Positions 44,625-52,666 of a stretch of DNA of 64,000 nucleotides are shown in pieces (position 1 is the stretch's first letter; each line of letters begins with the position of its first letter). The stretch covers positions 372,001 through 436,000 of the forward strand of contig NC_015717.1 in the NCBI RefSeq assembly GCF_000253295.1, given 5' to 3'. The notes beneath the pieces are model-generated. The model was not told the DNA's origin, made no database searches, and worked only from the letters and a program-made list of their open reading frames with translations. The position numbers and the translations under genes were made by a program. This DNA comes from Hyphomicrobium sp. MC1. Lineage in GTDB: Bacteria; Pseudomonadota; Alphaproteobacteria; Rhizobiales; Hyphomicrobiaceae.

Positions 44625-45878
44625 TCATTCAGCATCGCGAATAATGCGATCCAGATGCTGGCGAATATGAGCCGCCTGGGCTGGCGTCGTGGCCAGAGAT
44701 ATAGCGCGATCGAAATCAGCGCGTGCTTCCGCCGTTCTACCGAGTTGCAATAAAAAAGCGCCGCGCGCGCCGAAATAATGAAAATACCCGGACAAGGGCC
44801 TTTCGAGCGGTTCGATCATGGCAAGGGCTGCTTCGGGTCCGCGAAGTTTTGCGGTCACCACAGAGCGGTTTAACGTGACTACAGGTGACGGCTGCATACG
44901 TTCGAGGGCGGCGTAAAGCCCGTCGATTGCCAGCCAATCGGTTTCCTGGAAGCTGCCGGCGCGGGCGTGTGTTGCGGCGATGGCGGCTTGGACCTGGTAG
45001 GGGCCCGGACGGTCATGGCGCATGGCCTTGTCCAAGAGAGCCACGCCTTCGTTGATCAATTTTGTGTTCCAGAGATTTCGATCCTGATCTTCCAGCAGGA
45101 CTGCTTCGCCCTTGTCATCGAACCGGGCGCGCAAACGTGATTGCTGCAGCATCATCAACGCCGTCAGCCCCATGATTTCCGGTTCTGTTGGATAGAGGCG
45201 CAAAATCAATCGCGCCAGGCGAATGGCTTCATCGCATAGAGACGCGCGGGCAGGATCATTGCCCGCGGTATAGCCTTCGTTGAAGAGCAGATAGATCATC
45301 GTTACGACGGCCGCGAGGCGTTCGGATCGTTCAACCGGCCCTGGCGTTTCGAACGGTACGTCAGCTTTCGCTATTCGAGCCTTGGCGCGCGTGATGCGTT
45401 GCTCCATTGCAGCATCGCTGACAAGAAATGCGCGTGCGATCTGCGCGACGGAGATGCCCGAGACGATACGAAGCGCCAGCGCAATTTGTTGTGTCGCGGG
45501 AAGTTCCGGATGGCAGCAGATAAAGAGAAGGCGTAAGACATCGTCTCGGTAATGCGAGTCATCCAGCCGTTCAATCAGCGGAGCTTCCGCATCGCCAAGA
45601 TCGGAGATCATCTCATCAGGCGGTAACGCTATGTCACGGCTTTTGCGGCGGGTGCCGTCGAGAGCCGCATTGCGGCCAACCAAGATCAGCCAAGCTACCG
45701 GATCGCGTGGCTGGCCGTTTCGAGGCCAATTGCGGAGTGCGCGAAGGCAGGCTTCCTGATAGGCCTCTTCGGCCGTGTCCATATCGCGAAAGTAGCGAAG
45801 CAGTGCGCTGACCGCTTGCGGACGAGAAGCGGTCAGTATGCTGTCGATCCATGTCGGATCTTGAATGACCTGGCTCAT
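44625..45878 (-). CDS. ECF42-type RNA polymerase sigma factor with long C-terminal extension
   Basis: 417 residues. Sigma region 2 (ALLRYFRDMDTAEEAYQEACLRAL) and region 4 (GISVAQIARAFLVSDAAMEQRI) occupy the first 180 residues; the rest is an all-helical, TPR-like extension (FNEGYTAGNDPARASLCDEAIRLARL..., ARADFDRAISLA) characteristic of ECF42, which has no anti-sigma gene. The extension is thought to control activity. ATG 45878 is 1 base after the DGPF gene stop. It sits in the usual DGPF-sigma arrangement and likely drives the three promoters listed. Confidence 0.9.
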   Translation of the reverse strand: MSQVIQDPTWIDSILTASRPQAVSALLRYFRDMDTAEEAYQEACLRALRNWPRNGQPRDPVAWLILVGRNAALDGTRRKSRDIALPPDEMISDLGDAEAPLIERLDDSHYRDDVLRLLFICCHPELPATQQIALALRIVSGISVAQIARAFLVSDAAMEQRITRAKARIAKADVPFETPGPVERSERLAAVVTMIYLLFNEGYTAGNDPARASLCDEAIRLARLILRLYPTEPEIMGLTALMMLQQSRLRARFDDKGEAVLLEDQDRNLWNTKLINEGVALLDKAMRHDRPGPYQVQAAIAATHARAGSFQETDWLAIDGLYAALERMQPSPVVTLNRSVVTAKLRGPEAALAMIEPLERPLSGYFHYFGARGAFLLQLGRTAEARADFDRAISLATTPAQAAHIRQHLDRIIRDAE

Positions 45879-45879
45879 A

Positions 45880-46269
45880 TCAATAGGCTTTGATGCGATC
45901 CTTTGGTGCATTCTCTCGCGCTTCAGGCACGTAGAGGGCTACGGGACGTATTTCGTAGACGCTCGTCGGATTGGCGGCAGAGAGTTCACGCGCGACCGCC
46001 AATGCTGCATCGAGATCGGGAACGTCGATGACATAAAAGCCGAGGAGCTGCTCTTTGGTTTCGGCGAACGGGCCGTCAATAACCATGTCGGGACCACGCA
46101 GCGTGGTTGCGGCGGTGGTCGGCAAGAGCCGTAGTGCGGGGCCGAGCTTGCCTTCCTTGACGAGCTTCTCGTGAACCACATTCAGCCGCCCCATCACAGC
46201 GTCGTCTTCCTCCTTGCTCCAGGACCAGACGACGTCTTCTTTATTGTAGCAAAGCAGCGTGTAGAGCAT
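45880..46269 (-). CDS. DGPF (YCII-type) domain protein of the ECF42 locus
   Basis: 129 residues, from ATG 46269 (GAGGAG 5 bases upstream). MLYTLLCYNKEDVVWSW and the eponymous DGPFAETKEQLLGFY motif (near residues 65-79) identify the DGPF family that travels with ECF42. Small ferredoxin-like fold; function unproven. It is the first gene of the sigma operon and is preceded by a TGTCGG-N17-CGTC promoter. Confidence 0.9.
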   Translation of the reverse strand: MLYTLLCYNKEDVVWSWSKEEDDAVMGRLNVVHEKLVKEGKLGPALRLLPTTAATTLRGPDMVIDGPFAETKEQLLGFYVIDVPDLDAALAVARELSAANPTSVYEIRPVALYVPEARENAPKDRIKAY

Positions 46270-46295
46270 GGCGTCTCCTCTGTGTTTGCTTCCAG

Positions 46296-46322
46296 GACGT
46301 CTCAACGTCTGGCAATCCGACA
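46296..46322 (-). promoter_or_regulatory. Predicted ECF42-type promoter of the DGPF-sigma operon
   Basis: Minus strand: TGTCGG (46322-46317), 17 bases, CGTC (46299-46296), then CTGGAAG. The site lies about 27 bases before the DGPF start codon, so it would autoregulate the sigma gene. Confidence 0.65.
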
Positions 46323-46413
46323 TGTTCAATAAAAAAAATCGCAGTACGGCATCGGGTATAAGGCTGTCGCTTCGACGGGCACATGAATATTCCTAAAAAT
46401 CACCCATTCCTGT

Positions 46414-46440
46414 TGTCGGATGGGCGACGCAGCAAACGTC
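46414..46440 (+). promoter_or_regulatory. Predicted ECF42-type promoter of the SRPBCC gene
   Basis: Plus strand: TGTCGG (46414-46419), 17 bases, CGTC (46437-46440), then TTGAAG. It faces away from the sigma operon and lies 61 bases before the SRPBCC start. Confidence 0.65.
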
Positions 46441-46500
46441 TTGAAGACAGAGCGGAGCCGATAACGGCTTTTCCGCGACTGCGAAACAGGGAGAAGCGTC

Positions 46501-46974
46501 GTGTCGGATAAGCAGAAAGCGACTGCAGCAGCCACAAATACCGTTCGATTGCATCGTGTCTTTGCCACCAAGCCGGAGAAGGTCTATCGGGCATTTCTCG
46601 ACGGCGATGCTATGGCGCGATGGCTGCCGCCTTACGGCTTTATCTGCCACGTCGCGCAGATGGACGCAAAGGTGGGCGGCAAGTTCAAAATGTCATTTAA
46701 GAACTTCACGAGCGGAAAAGTGCATTCGTTTGGCGGGGAATATCTGGAACTCGTTCCGAACGAGCTCATCCGCTACACGGATAAATTTGACGATCCCAAT
46801 CTTCCCGGCATCATTCATGTCACGGTTGTGCTCAAGGCCGTTTCAGTCGGCACGGACGTCAGCATTGAGCAGTCTGGTTTGCCAGCCGTCATTCCGGTCG
46901 AAGCCTGTTATCTCGGGTGGCAACAGTCGCTGGAGCAGCTTGCGAAACTCGTAGAACCGGACATTCCGGATTGA
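46501..46974 (+). CDS. SRPBCC/AHSA1-domain protein
   Basis: 157 residues of the START-like fold: TVRLHRVFATKPEKVYRAFLDGDAMARWLPP, GGKFKMSFKN, and the C-terminal helix CYLGWQQSLEQLAKLVEP. This is the AHSA1/SRPBCC family, a frequent ECF42 companion that probably binds a hydrophobic ligand. GTG 46501 is the likely start, with GGGAGAAG about 5 bases upstream. It is divergent from the DGPF-sigma operon and followed by the frameshifted small gene. Confidence 0.87.
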   Translation: MSDKQKATAAATNTVRLHRVFATKPEKVYRAFLDGDAMARWLPPYGFICHVAQMDAKVGGKFKMSFKNFTSGKVHSFGGEYLELVPNELIRYTDKFDDPNLPGIIHVTVVLKAVSVGTDVSIEQSGLPAVIPVEACYLGWQQSLEQLAKLVEPDIPD

Positions 46975-47004
46975 GGCTATGTGCGCATTTGCCGACGAGG
47001 CGCC

Positions 47005-47416
47005 ATGAAGTACGCCATCAAAGTTTCAGTGCAGGACGTGAAGGCGAAAATATTTGCCTTCGCGTCGCAGAAGACGATGTATGGCGGCAAAAAATGTTGC
47101 TAAGGGCGATACGATCTTTGTGTTCGCCAGCGAAAATGAGGGTGGTATTGGTCTCATCGGGAGGGGTGTTATTGTAGCTGCCGAACCGGTCGCGAGAAAA
47201 CTCGGCGTCGTGAGGCAGACACCTCGCGTAAGCGTGGTCATCAAGCGGACAGGCGTGACAAAGCAAGCTCTTGGTCGCAACAGCCTTAAACGTTTTTCGG
47301 ACTGGGACGACGGCCGGCCTGAAACGGAACTCAACTTCAAATTCTATCGACAGGCCACGAATAAGATCGTTGAAATTTCGGATGAAGCTGCGGCGTATCT
47401 CGATACATTTTTTTAG
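47005..47416 (+). pseudogene. Small conserved-looking gene with an A6-tract frameshift
   Basis: ATG 47005 has GAGG 6 bases upstream and reads MKYAIKVSVQDVKAKIFAFA through SQKTMYGGK, then stops at TAA 47101. Dropping one A from the run AAAAAA (47089-47094) joins it to the downstream frame KNVAKGDTIFVFASENEGG, which runs to 47416 and reads like one protein of about 136 residues. That chain resembles the small EVE/PUA-like hypothetical family by eye. It may be a broken gene, a homopolymer base error, or a gene using slippage at A6. It lies 30 bases after the SRPBCC stop, in the same likely transcript. Confidence 0.6.
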
Positions 47417-47419
47417 AGT

Positions 47420-48349
47420 CTATTGTGCACGGACGACTTCGCGCTTGATCAACTTTTCCAGCCATTCTGCGAAAATCTGAAGGCGGCGGGAAAGGTGCTG
47501 ACGATGGGGATAGAGCAGCGTTATCGGCATCGGGGCGGCTCGATACGTTGGCATAACCTCGCAAAGTTCGCCGGCTTCTATGTATCGTCGGACATCGAAT
47601 GCCGGAATTTGAATCAGACCGAGGCCTGCAAGGGCACATGCAATATAGGCTTCGGCGCTGTTCACGGTGACTCGGCTGCGCATCGAGAGCGTGCGAAGTA
47701 TTCCGTCCTCGAACCATTCCCAATCTTCGGTGCGGCCGGTCGAAGGTGAGGCGTACTGGATGGCCCAATGTTCAGTGAGGTCTGCGGGCGTTTTCGGAAT
47801 GCGATGACGGCGCAGATAAGATGGGCTGGCGACGTTGATCAGTGTGAGCCTTCCCATGGGGCGTGCGATTAACACCGAGTCCGTCAACGGACCGACGCGT
47901 AAGACGCAATCGATGCTATCTTCCACGAGATTTACAGCACGATCGGTAACGCCAAGCTCAATCGATATTTCCGGATAGGTATCGAGAAAGTCGGGCAAGG
48001 CAGGAGCGACGATAAGGCGTCCAATTCGGCCGGGTACGTCGACTTTAAGTTTGCCGGATGGCTTTGCTGCCGTCTGGCGGAAAAGCCCTTCGGTTTCTTC
48101 CACGTCTGCTATGACGCGCAGACAGCGCTCGTAAAATGCGACGCCATCTTGTGTCGGCGAGACCTGTCTCGTCGTTCGGTGGAGAAGTCTCGTGCCGACG
48201 CGCTCTTCAAGTTCCAGGACGGCAGCAGAGACCGACGACCGCGGCATGCCAAGCGTATCTGCCGCGCGTGTGAAGCTGGAGCATTCGACGACACGCGCGA
48301 ATACGCGAAATAGCTCGATCCGATCCAAGTCGCTGAAACAACCTTTCAT
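47420..48349 (-). CDS. LysR-family transcriptional regulator
   Basis: 309 residues: winged HTH (SSFTRAADTLGMPRSSVSAAVLELEERVGTRLLHR, about 25-60) and a LysR_substrate domain (SGKLKVDVPGRIGRLIVAPALPDFL...). It is divergent from the SDR gene at 48456 and most likely controls it. The 106-base gap is AT-rich; no clear T-N11-A box was picked out. Confidence 0.93.
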   Translation of the reverse strand: MKGCFSDLDRIELFRVFARVVECSSFTRAADTLGMPRSSVSAAVLELEERVGTRLLHRTTRQVSPTQDGVAFYERCLRVIADVEETEGLFRQTAAKPSGKLKVDVPGRIGRLIVAPALPDFLDTYPEISIELGVTDRAVNLVEDSIDCVLRVGPLTDSVLIARPMGRLTLINVASPSYLRRHRIPKTPADLTEHWAIQYASPSTGRTEDWEWFEDGILRTLSMRSRVTVNSAEAYIACALAGLGLIQIPAFDVRRYIEAGELCEVMPTYRAAPMPITLLYPHRQHLSRRLQIFAEWLEKLIKREVVRAQ

Positions 48350-48455
48350 TGCGCGTAAATTCTGACAAGTGATGTCGTAATATAATGATTTATCCGCAAA
48401 TTATAGACTGTACGGTGTCGAGCGAACAGATACTGACAAGGTGATAGAAGTGAAA

Positions 48456-49229
48456 ATGGCTGATCACAGCATCAAAGGAAAAACCGCAATCATTGCGGGC
48501 GGCGCCAAGAATCTTGGAGGTCTTATCGCGCGCGATCTAGCTGCTCACGGCGCCAAGGCGATTGCTATTCACTACAACACTGCGGCGAGCAAGGAAGCGG
48601 CTGAGGAGACTGTTGCGGCCGTGAAAAAGCTCGGGGCCGAGGCGATCGCGGTTCAGGGTGATCTCACGACGGCCACAGCCATGGAAAAGCTTTTCGCCGA
48701 TGCCGTCGCAGCGCTCGGGCGTCCGGACATCGCCATCAATACGGTTGGCAAAGTTCTGAAAAAGCCGATGGTTGAAATATCTGAGGCGGAATACGACGAG
48801 ATGAGTGCCGTCAACGCCAAGGCCGCGTTCTTCTTTCTCAAAGAGGCCGGTAAGCACATCAACGACAACGGCAAGATCGTAACGGTGGTAACGTCTCTCC
48901 TTGGCGCTTACACGCCATTCTATTCGAGTTATGCCGGTACCAAAGCACCCGTCGAGCATTTCACCCGTGCGGCATCAAAAGAGTTCGGCGAGCGCGGCAT
49001 TTCGGTGACGGCGATCGGCCCGGGCCCGATGGATACGCCATTCTTCTATCCGGCAGAAGGAGCCGATGCCGTTGCGTATCACAAGACTGCCGCGGCGCTG
49101 TCGCAGTATTCGAAGACTGGTCTGACAGACATCGAAGATATTGTGCCTTGGATCCGCATGCTTGTCTCGGACGGCTGGTGGATGACAGGGCAAACGATCT
49201 TGGTCAATGGCGGTTACACGACGAAATAG
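48456..49229 (+). CDS. Short-chain dehydrogenase/reductase (SDR)
   Basis: 257 residues. The cofactor turn is GGAKNLGG (instead of TGxxxGIG), with NTVGK in place of the NNAG motif; the catalytic Ser, Tyr and Lys are in VTSLLGAY...YSSYAGTK, and the C-terminal WMTGQTILVNGGYTTK is typical of classical SDRs. Substrate unknown. ATG 48456 chosen; GTG 48441 is a possible start. It faces the LysR gene and ends before a strong hairpin. Confidence 0.9.
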   Translation: MADHSIKGKTAIIAGGAKNLGGLIARDLAAHGAKAIAIHYNTAASKEAAEETVAAVKKLGAEAIAVQGDLTTATAMEKLFADAVAALGRPDIAINTVGKVLKKPMVEISEAEYDEMSAVNAKAAFFFLKEAGKHINDNGKIVTVVTSLLGAYTPFYSSYAGTKAPVEHFTRAASKEFGERGISVTAIGPGPMDTPFFYPAEGADAVAYHKTAAALSQYSKTGLTDIEDIVPWIRMLVSDGWWMTGQTILVNGGYTTK

Positions 49230-49238
49230 ACGATCATG

Positions 49239-49283
49239 GCGAGGAACCGCATCCTACTTTGGCAGTGGGCCGCGGTTCCTCGC
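49239..49283. terminator. Hairpin between convergent SDR genes
   Basis: Perfect 12-base stem: GCGAGGAACCGC (49239-49250) and GCGGTTCCTCGC (49272-49283), loop of 21 bases. It lies between two convergent SDR genes and could end transcripts from either side, though no U-run follows on either strand. Confidence 0.5.
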
Positions 49284-49292
49284 GCTTAGCGA

Positions 49293-50261
49293 TTAGAAGC
49301 GTTCGCCGACCATTTCTTCGCTTTTGGCCCACAGCGCCATCGCCCTTTCAGGGTCCAGTGCATAAGCGCGCACTCCGCCGCTCACGATGTCCATCTTGCC
49401 ATCGGTTACGGACGCGACGTGGCAATCTTCGCAGTACTTTGCGCCGATTTCATCGGCTGGCGCTACGAAACCCGCCCACACGGTTGTTGCGGCGCCCTGC
49501 GGAACGGTCTTCCACTGGAATGGCGGTCTTCCGGCCGCTGCGGCTTGAGCATTGATCTGCTTCAATAGTTCATCGATCTCGCCGGGCTGCATATGGCGCG
49601 CAAGCTCGGTGGCGATGCCACCCGGATGTATCGCGGTGGCGCGAGCGCCCTTTTCTTTGTGGCGTCGGTCGAATTCGACAGCAAACAGAATATTCGCTGT
49701 CTTCGAGCGACCGTAAGCGACCATGGGATCGTAAGGCGTATTCGCGAAATTCGGATCGTCGAGATCGACGTCGGAATAACGGTGGCCGGCAGATGAGACG
49801 TTCACCAGCCGTCCGCCGGGTGCGATCAATGAGGCGATGCGGTTGACGAGGACGAAGTGTCCGAGGTGATTGGTTCCGAACTGCATCTCGAAGCCATCTT
49901 CCGTGTGCCAGAAGGGCGTGCGCATGACGCCGGCATTGGCGATCACAACGTCGAAAGGACGTCCGTCAGCCAGCAGAGCGTCGGCGCACGCGCGTACGCT
50001 TTTGAGGGAGGCGAGATCGAGATCTATAAATGTGATGCTGCCGCGGTTCTGGACTTCGGCGCGGGCTTCTGCCGTCGCACGCTCTGCCTTCGCAAGGTCG
50101 CGTACGGCGCCGACGACTTCTGCGCCGTGGGCTGCTAGTGCACGCGCGGTCTCGACGCCTAAGCCCGCTGAAACGCCCGTTACAAGTATGCGTTTGCCAT
50201 GCAAGTTGACGTCTTGAAGGACATCTTCCGTTGTTGAGGTTGCTCCGAAAGCCGCGGCCAT
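49293..50261 (-). CDS. SDR-family oxidoreductase (retinol dehydrogenase-like)
   Basis: 322 residues. TGVSAGLGVETARALAAHGA binds NAD(P); NAG (VVIANAGVM), SSAGHRY and YGRSK (Tyr/Lys) are intact. The long form with a C-terminal extension (KYCEDCHVASV...GGVRAYALDPERA) resembles bacterial 'retinol dehydrogenase-like' SDRs. ATG 50261 follows AAGGAGAG. It is divergent from the tetR gene with a compound inverted repeat between, so TetR control is likely. Confidence 0.9.
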   Translation of the reverse strand: MAAAFGATSTTEDVLQDVNLHGKRILVTGVSAGLGVETARALAAHGAEVVGAVRDLAKAERATAEARAEVQNRGSITFIDLDLASLKSVRACADALLADGRPFDVVIANAGVMRTPFWHTEDGFEMQFGTNHLGHFVLVNRIASLIAPGGRLVNVSSAGHRYSDVDLDDPNFANTPYDPMVAYGRSKTANILFAVEFDRRHKEKGARATAIHPGGIATELARHMQPGEIDELLKQINAQAAAAGRPPFQWKTVPQGAATTVWAGFVAPADEIGAKYCEDCHVASVTDGKMDIVSGGVRAYALDPERAMALWAKSEEMVGERF

Positions 50262-50345
50262 GACACTCTCCTTTATACCAGTAGACGCACGCCTCCGTTG
50301 GCGGCGGAGCATTGTCTGCCGACCCGATTTGGCATAAAAGGAGGG

Positions 50346-50381
50346 TGCCTCCATTTATATACGGAGGCATTCTCCGTTTAT
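50346..50381. promoter_or_regulatory. Probable TetR operator between SDR and tetR
   Basis: Two overlapping inverted repeats: TGCCTCC (50346-50352) with GGAGGCA (50363-50369), and ATATACGGAG (50357-50366) with CTCCGTTTAT (50372-50381), 9 of 10 matching. They lie between the divergent SDR and tetR start codons. Confidence 0.5.
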
Positions 50382-50398
50382 CAAGAGGCATTTCGTGT

Positions 50399-50983
50399 GT
50401 GAGCGATAAAGGTAAGCCTACTGCGGCCCGGAAGGTCCGCGTCGATGCGGAGCGCAATCGGCTTCGCCTGCTGGAAACAGCGAAAGGGGTCTTTGCGGAC
50501 AAAGGATCAGCCGCGAGCCTGGAGGAGATTGCACGCGATGCCGGTGTCGGCATCGGAACGCTGTATCGGCATTTTCCGACGCGCGATGCGCTCATCGAAG
50601 CGGTCTATCGCAACGAGACCGAGCAATTGATGGCGGCGGCTATACGGCTCGCGAAAGAGCGACCGCCGGTCGATGCGTTGCGTGCGTGGTTGCTTATTTT
50701 TGTCGACTACATGGCGATCAAGCACGGGATGTCGGAAGCATTGAGTTCACTCGTTTGCGGACCGTCAGATCTTTACGCGTCATCCGGCGCCAAGGTCACC
50801 CAGGCGATCTCGACGTTGGTCGAAAACGCGACGGCGAGTGGCGATATTCGGCTGTCGGTCGAGCCTCTCGATCTTTTGCGGGCGTTGGCCGGCGTCGCGA
50901 CGATTGCGACGGGTCCATCGGGAACTGATGCGGCCAAACGTTTGGTCGATATTCTCCTGGCGGGAATTTCCACGCGCACATAG
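50399..50983 (+). CDS. TetR-family transcriptional regulator
   Basis: 194 residues from GTG 50399 (AGAGG about 10 bases upstream); the in-frame upstream ATG at 50312 would run through the operator. HTH: SLEEIARDAGVGIGTLYRHFPTRDALIEAVY. The C-terminal helical domain includes LLRALAGVATIATGP, a TetR_C_33-like ending. Likely represses the divergent SDR gene and itself. Confidence 0.87.
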   Translation: MSDKGKPTAARKVRVDAERNRLRLLETAKGVFADKGSAASLEEIARDAGVGIGTLYRHFPTRDALIEAVYRNETEQLMAAAIRLAKERPPVDALRAWLLIFVDYMAIKHGMSEALSSLVCGPSDLYASSGAKVTQAISTLVENATASGDIRLSVEPLDLLRALAGVATIATGPSGTDAAKRLVDILLAGISTRT

Positions 50984-51041
50984 TCAGGGTGACAGGCATC
51001 GTCTTGTCCTGTCGTGCGCGGGGGCAAAAGCGGGAGGCATT

Positions 51042-51623
51042 GTGTCGAACTACAAGATTTATCTGGCGGGGCCTGAAGTATTTTTGCCCGAATTTGGAAA
51101 GCCAGTCTTCGACGCAAAAAAAGCGCTGTGTGCTGAATTTGATTTCGAGGGCGTATCACCGATGGACGGCGAGCTGGATCTCGGCAAACTCTCGGCGTTC
51201 AGCCAGGGCATCGCTATTTATCGCGGTAATCTCGATCACATGAAGAGATGCGATGCCGTGATTGCAAATATGACGCCCTTCCGGGGCGTGAGTATGGATC
51301 CAGGCACGGCATTCGAAATGGGGTTCATGGCTGCCACGGGCAAGCCGGTCCTCGGCTACACGCATGTGACGTCGCCGTTCCATCAGAGATCGAGCGGATA
51401 TTACGAACATGGTCGAGCGGATTTGCTGGAGATGTACAGCGCGGGCACGTCGGTCGAGCGTTTCGACATGTCGGACAATCTGATGATGGTGAGCGCCGTA
51501 CATGAGAGCGGATTTCGCGTTCATCAAGTGGATGTTCAGGCGGGAACCGAACTGACTTCCTTGGAAGGATTTCGCTCCTGTTTGATTGATTTGTCGGCGC
51601 TTTGCGGCAATCGGCGAGTATAA
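51042..51623 (+). CDS. Nucleoside 2-deoxyribosyltransferase family protein
   Basis: 193 residues from GTG 51042, 4 bases after GGGAGG. YKIYLAGPEVFLPE is the fold's first strand; DAVIANMTPFRGVSMDPGTAFEMGFM contains the nucleophilic Glu (in AFEMGF) and the substrate-binding Asp. It exchanges bases between deoxynucleosides, or hydrolyses a nucleotide in some members, for salvage in the cytosol. It follows the tetR gene by 58 bases and is convergent with the nitrilase-family gene. Confidence 0.88.
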   Translation: MSNYKIYLAGPEVFLPEFGKPVFDAKKALCAEFDFEGVSPMDGELDLGKLSAFSQGIAIYRGNLDHMKRCDAVIANMTPFRGVSMDPGTAFEMGFMAATGKPVLGYTHVTSPFHQRSSGYYEHGRADLLEMYSAGTSVERFDMSDNLMMVSAVHESGFRVHQVDVQAGTELTSLEGFRSCLIDLSALCGNRRV

Positions 51624-51683
51624 GACGTTTTCAATAGAACTCTTCGGTACGTCGGCCCTCGCGCCGTATGCGAACGATGTCTC

Positions 51684-52457
51684 TTATTTCTCTGCTGATA
51701 GTCGCAGATCATCGCTCTGTGTTGAGAGCGAACCTATAGGATAGGTGGTCGGGAGTTCCGCAAGCAAAAGTGCTTCGCCACGAATGCCCGCTCTCGCTAG
51801 GTCCAGGCCGTCGGGACCGCTGATGCCGCTCATGCCTGTATACTCAAGTTCCGCTTCGGTACCGCAATGATTTGCGTAGGCGAGAAATAGTCCATTCTCA
51901 AGTGCGCGGGCGCGGACGAATGTGGTCGGAACCTCGACAAAGGGAAGCATATTCGCGGTTGGCGCGACGATGAGATCCGCGCCGCGTCGCTTCAATGCGC
52001 GGGCGAATTCTGGAAATTCGATATCGTAGCAGATCGCCATTCCGATCGTGCAGTCGCCGAGGCGGGCGACGACCAATTCGTCACCGGCGGTGAACAATTC
52101 TTGTTCCTTCGGACCGAACAGGTGAATCTTCCGATAAAGCGCGACGAGATTGCCCTGCGTGTCGAAAAGGGCGGAACTATTGAAAACGTTTTTTCCGTCG
52201 CGTTCGGCAAACCCAACACATATCGCGCAGCTTTCGCGTGCTGCGATTTTAGCGACGGCGGTGAGCGAGGGGCCATCCATTGCTTCTGCCAACTCGGCTG
52301 CTCTGGAGCCGATGTTGTATCCCGTCAAGAATAGTTCGGGCAGAACGACAAGATCGGTCCCCCAGCATGCCGCTGTGTGGACGGCTCTACTGATCGTGGC
52401 GATATTCTTCGCTTTGTCCCCAAGTGCAGCGCTTACCTGACAGACAGCCAGTCGCAT
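51684..52457 (-). CDS. Carbon-nitrogen hydrolase (nitrilase superfamily)
   Basis: 257 residues. The catalytic triad is readable: Glu in LPELFLTGYN, Lys in YRKIHLFG, and Cys in GMAICYDIEFPE. MRLAVCQVSAALGDKAKN at the N-terminus and FVRARALENGLFLAYANHCG match omega-amidase/aliphatic amidase-like members. It hydrolyses an amide or nitrile in the cytosol. It is divergent from the FMN reductase gene; with that gene's neighbours it may free ammonia from the scavenged compound. Confidence 0.88.
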   Translation of the reverse strand: MRLAVCQVSAALGDKAKNIATISRAVHTAACWGTDLVVLPELFLTGYNIGSRAAELAEAMDGPSLTAVAKIAARESCAICVGFAERDGKNVFNSSALFDTQGNLVALYRKIHLFGPKEQELFTAGDELVVARLGDCTIGMAICYDIEFPEFARALKRRGADLIVAPTANMLPFVEVPTTFVRARALENGLFLAYANHCGTEAELEYTGMSGISGPDGLDLARAGIRGEALLLAELPTTYPIGSLSTQSDDLRLSAEK

Positions 52458-52597
52458 TTTATTTCAGCTCCGTATCCTGGATTACTCGTTGAGTGGCGCC
52501 TGCTTTGGCGGATCTGATCGCAAGCCTCTTTGTAAGTGCGCCGGCTTTCAAGTCTGAAGTTTGACCCCATGCACGGATGTGCAAAGGCTTATGCATC

Positions 52598-52639
52598 AAA
52601 GTGCAAGACCTCTGCGGCATAAGAGTTATCGTGCACTTT
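52598..52639. promoter_or_regulatory. Inverted repeat upstream of the FMN reductase gene
   Basis: AAAGTGCA (52598-52605) and TGCACTTT (52632-52639), 8 perfect bases 26 apart, within 70 bases of the start codon. GTGCAA also occurs as a direct repeat at 52579 and 52601, 22 bases apart. This looks like a regulator site in the divergent nitrilase/FMN-reductase gap. Confidence 0.4.
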
Positions 52640-52666
52640 ATGTATATCGAAGCCCACAGGAGCTAA

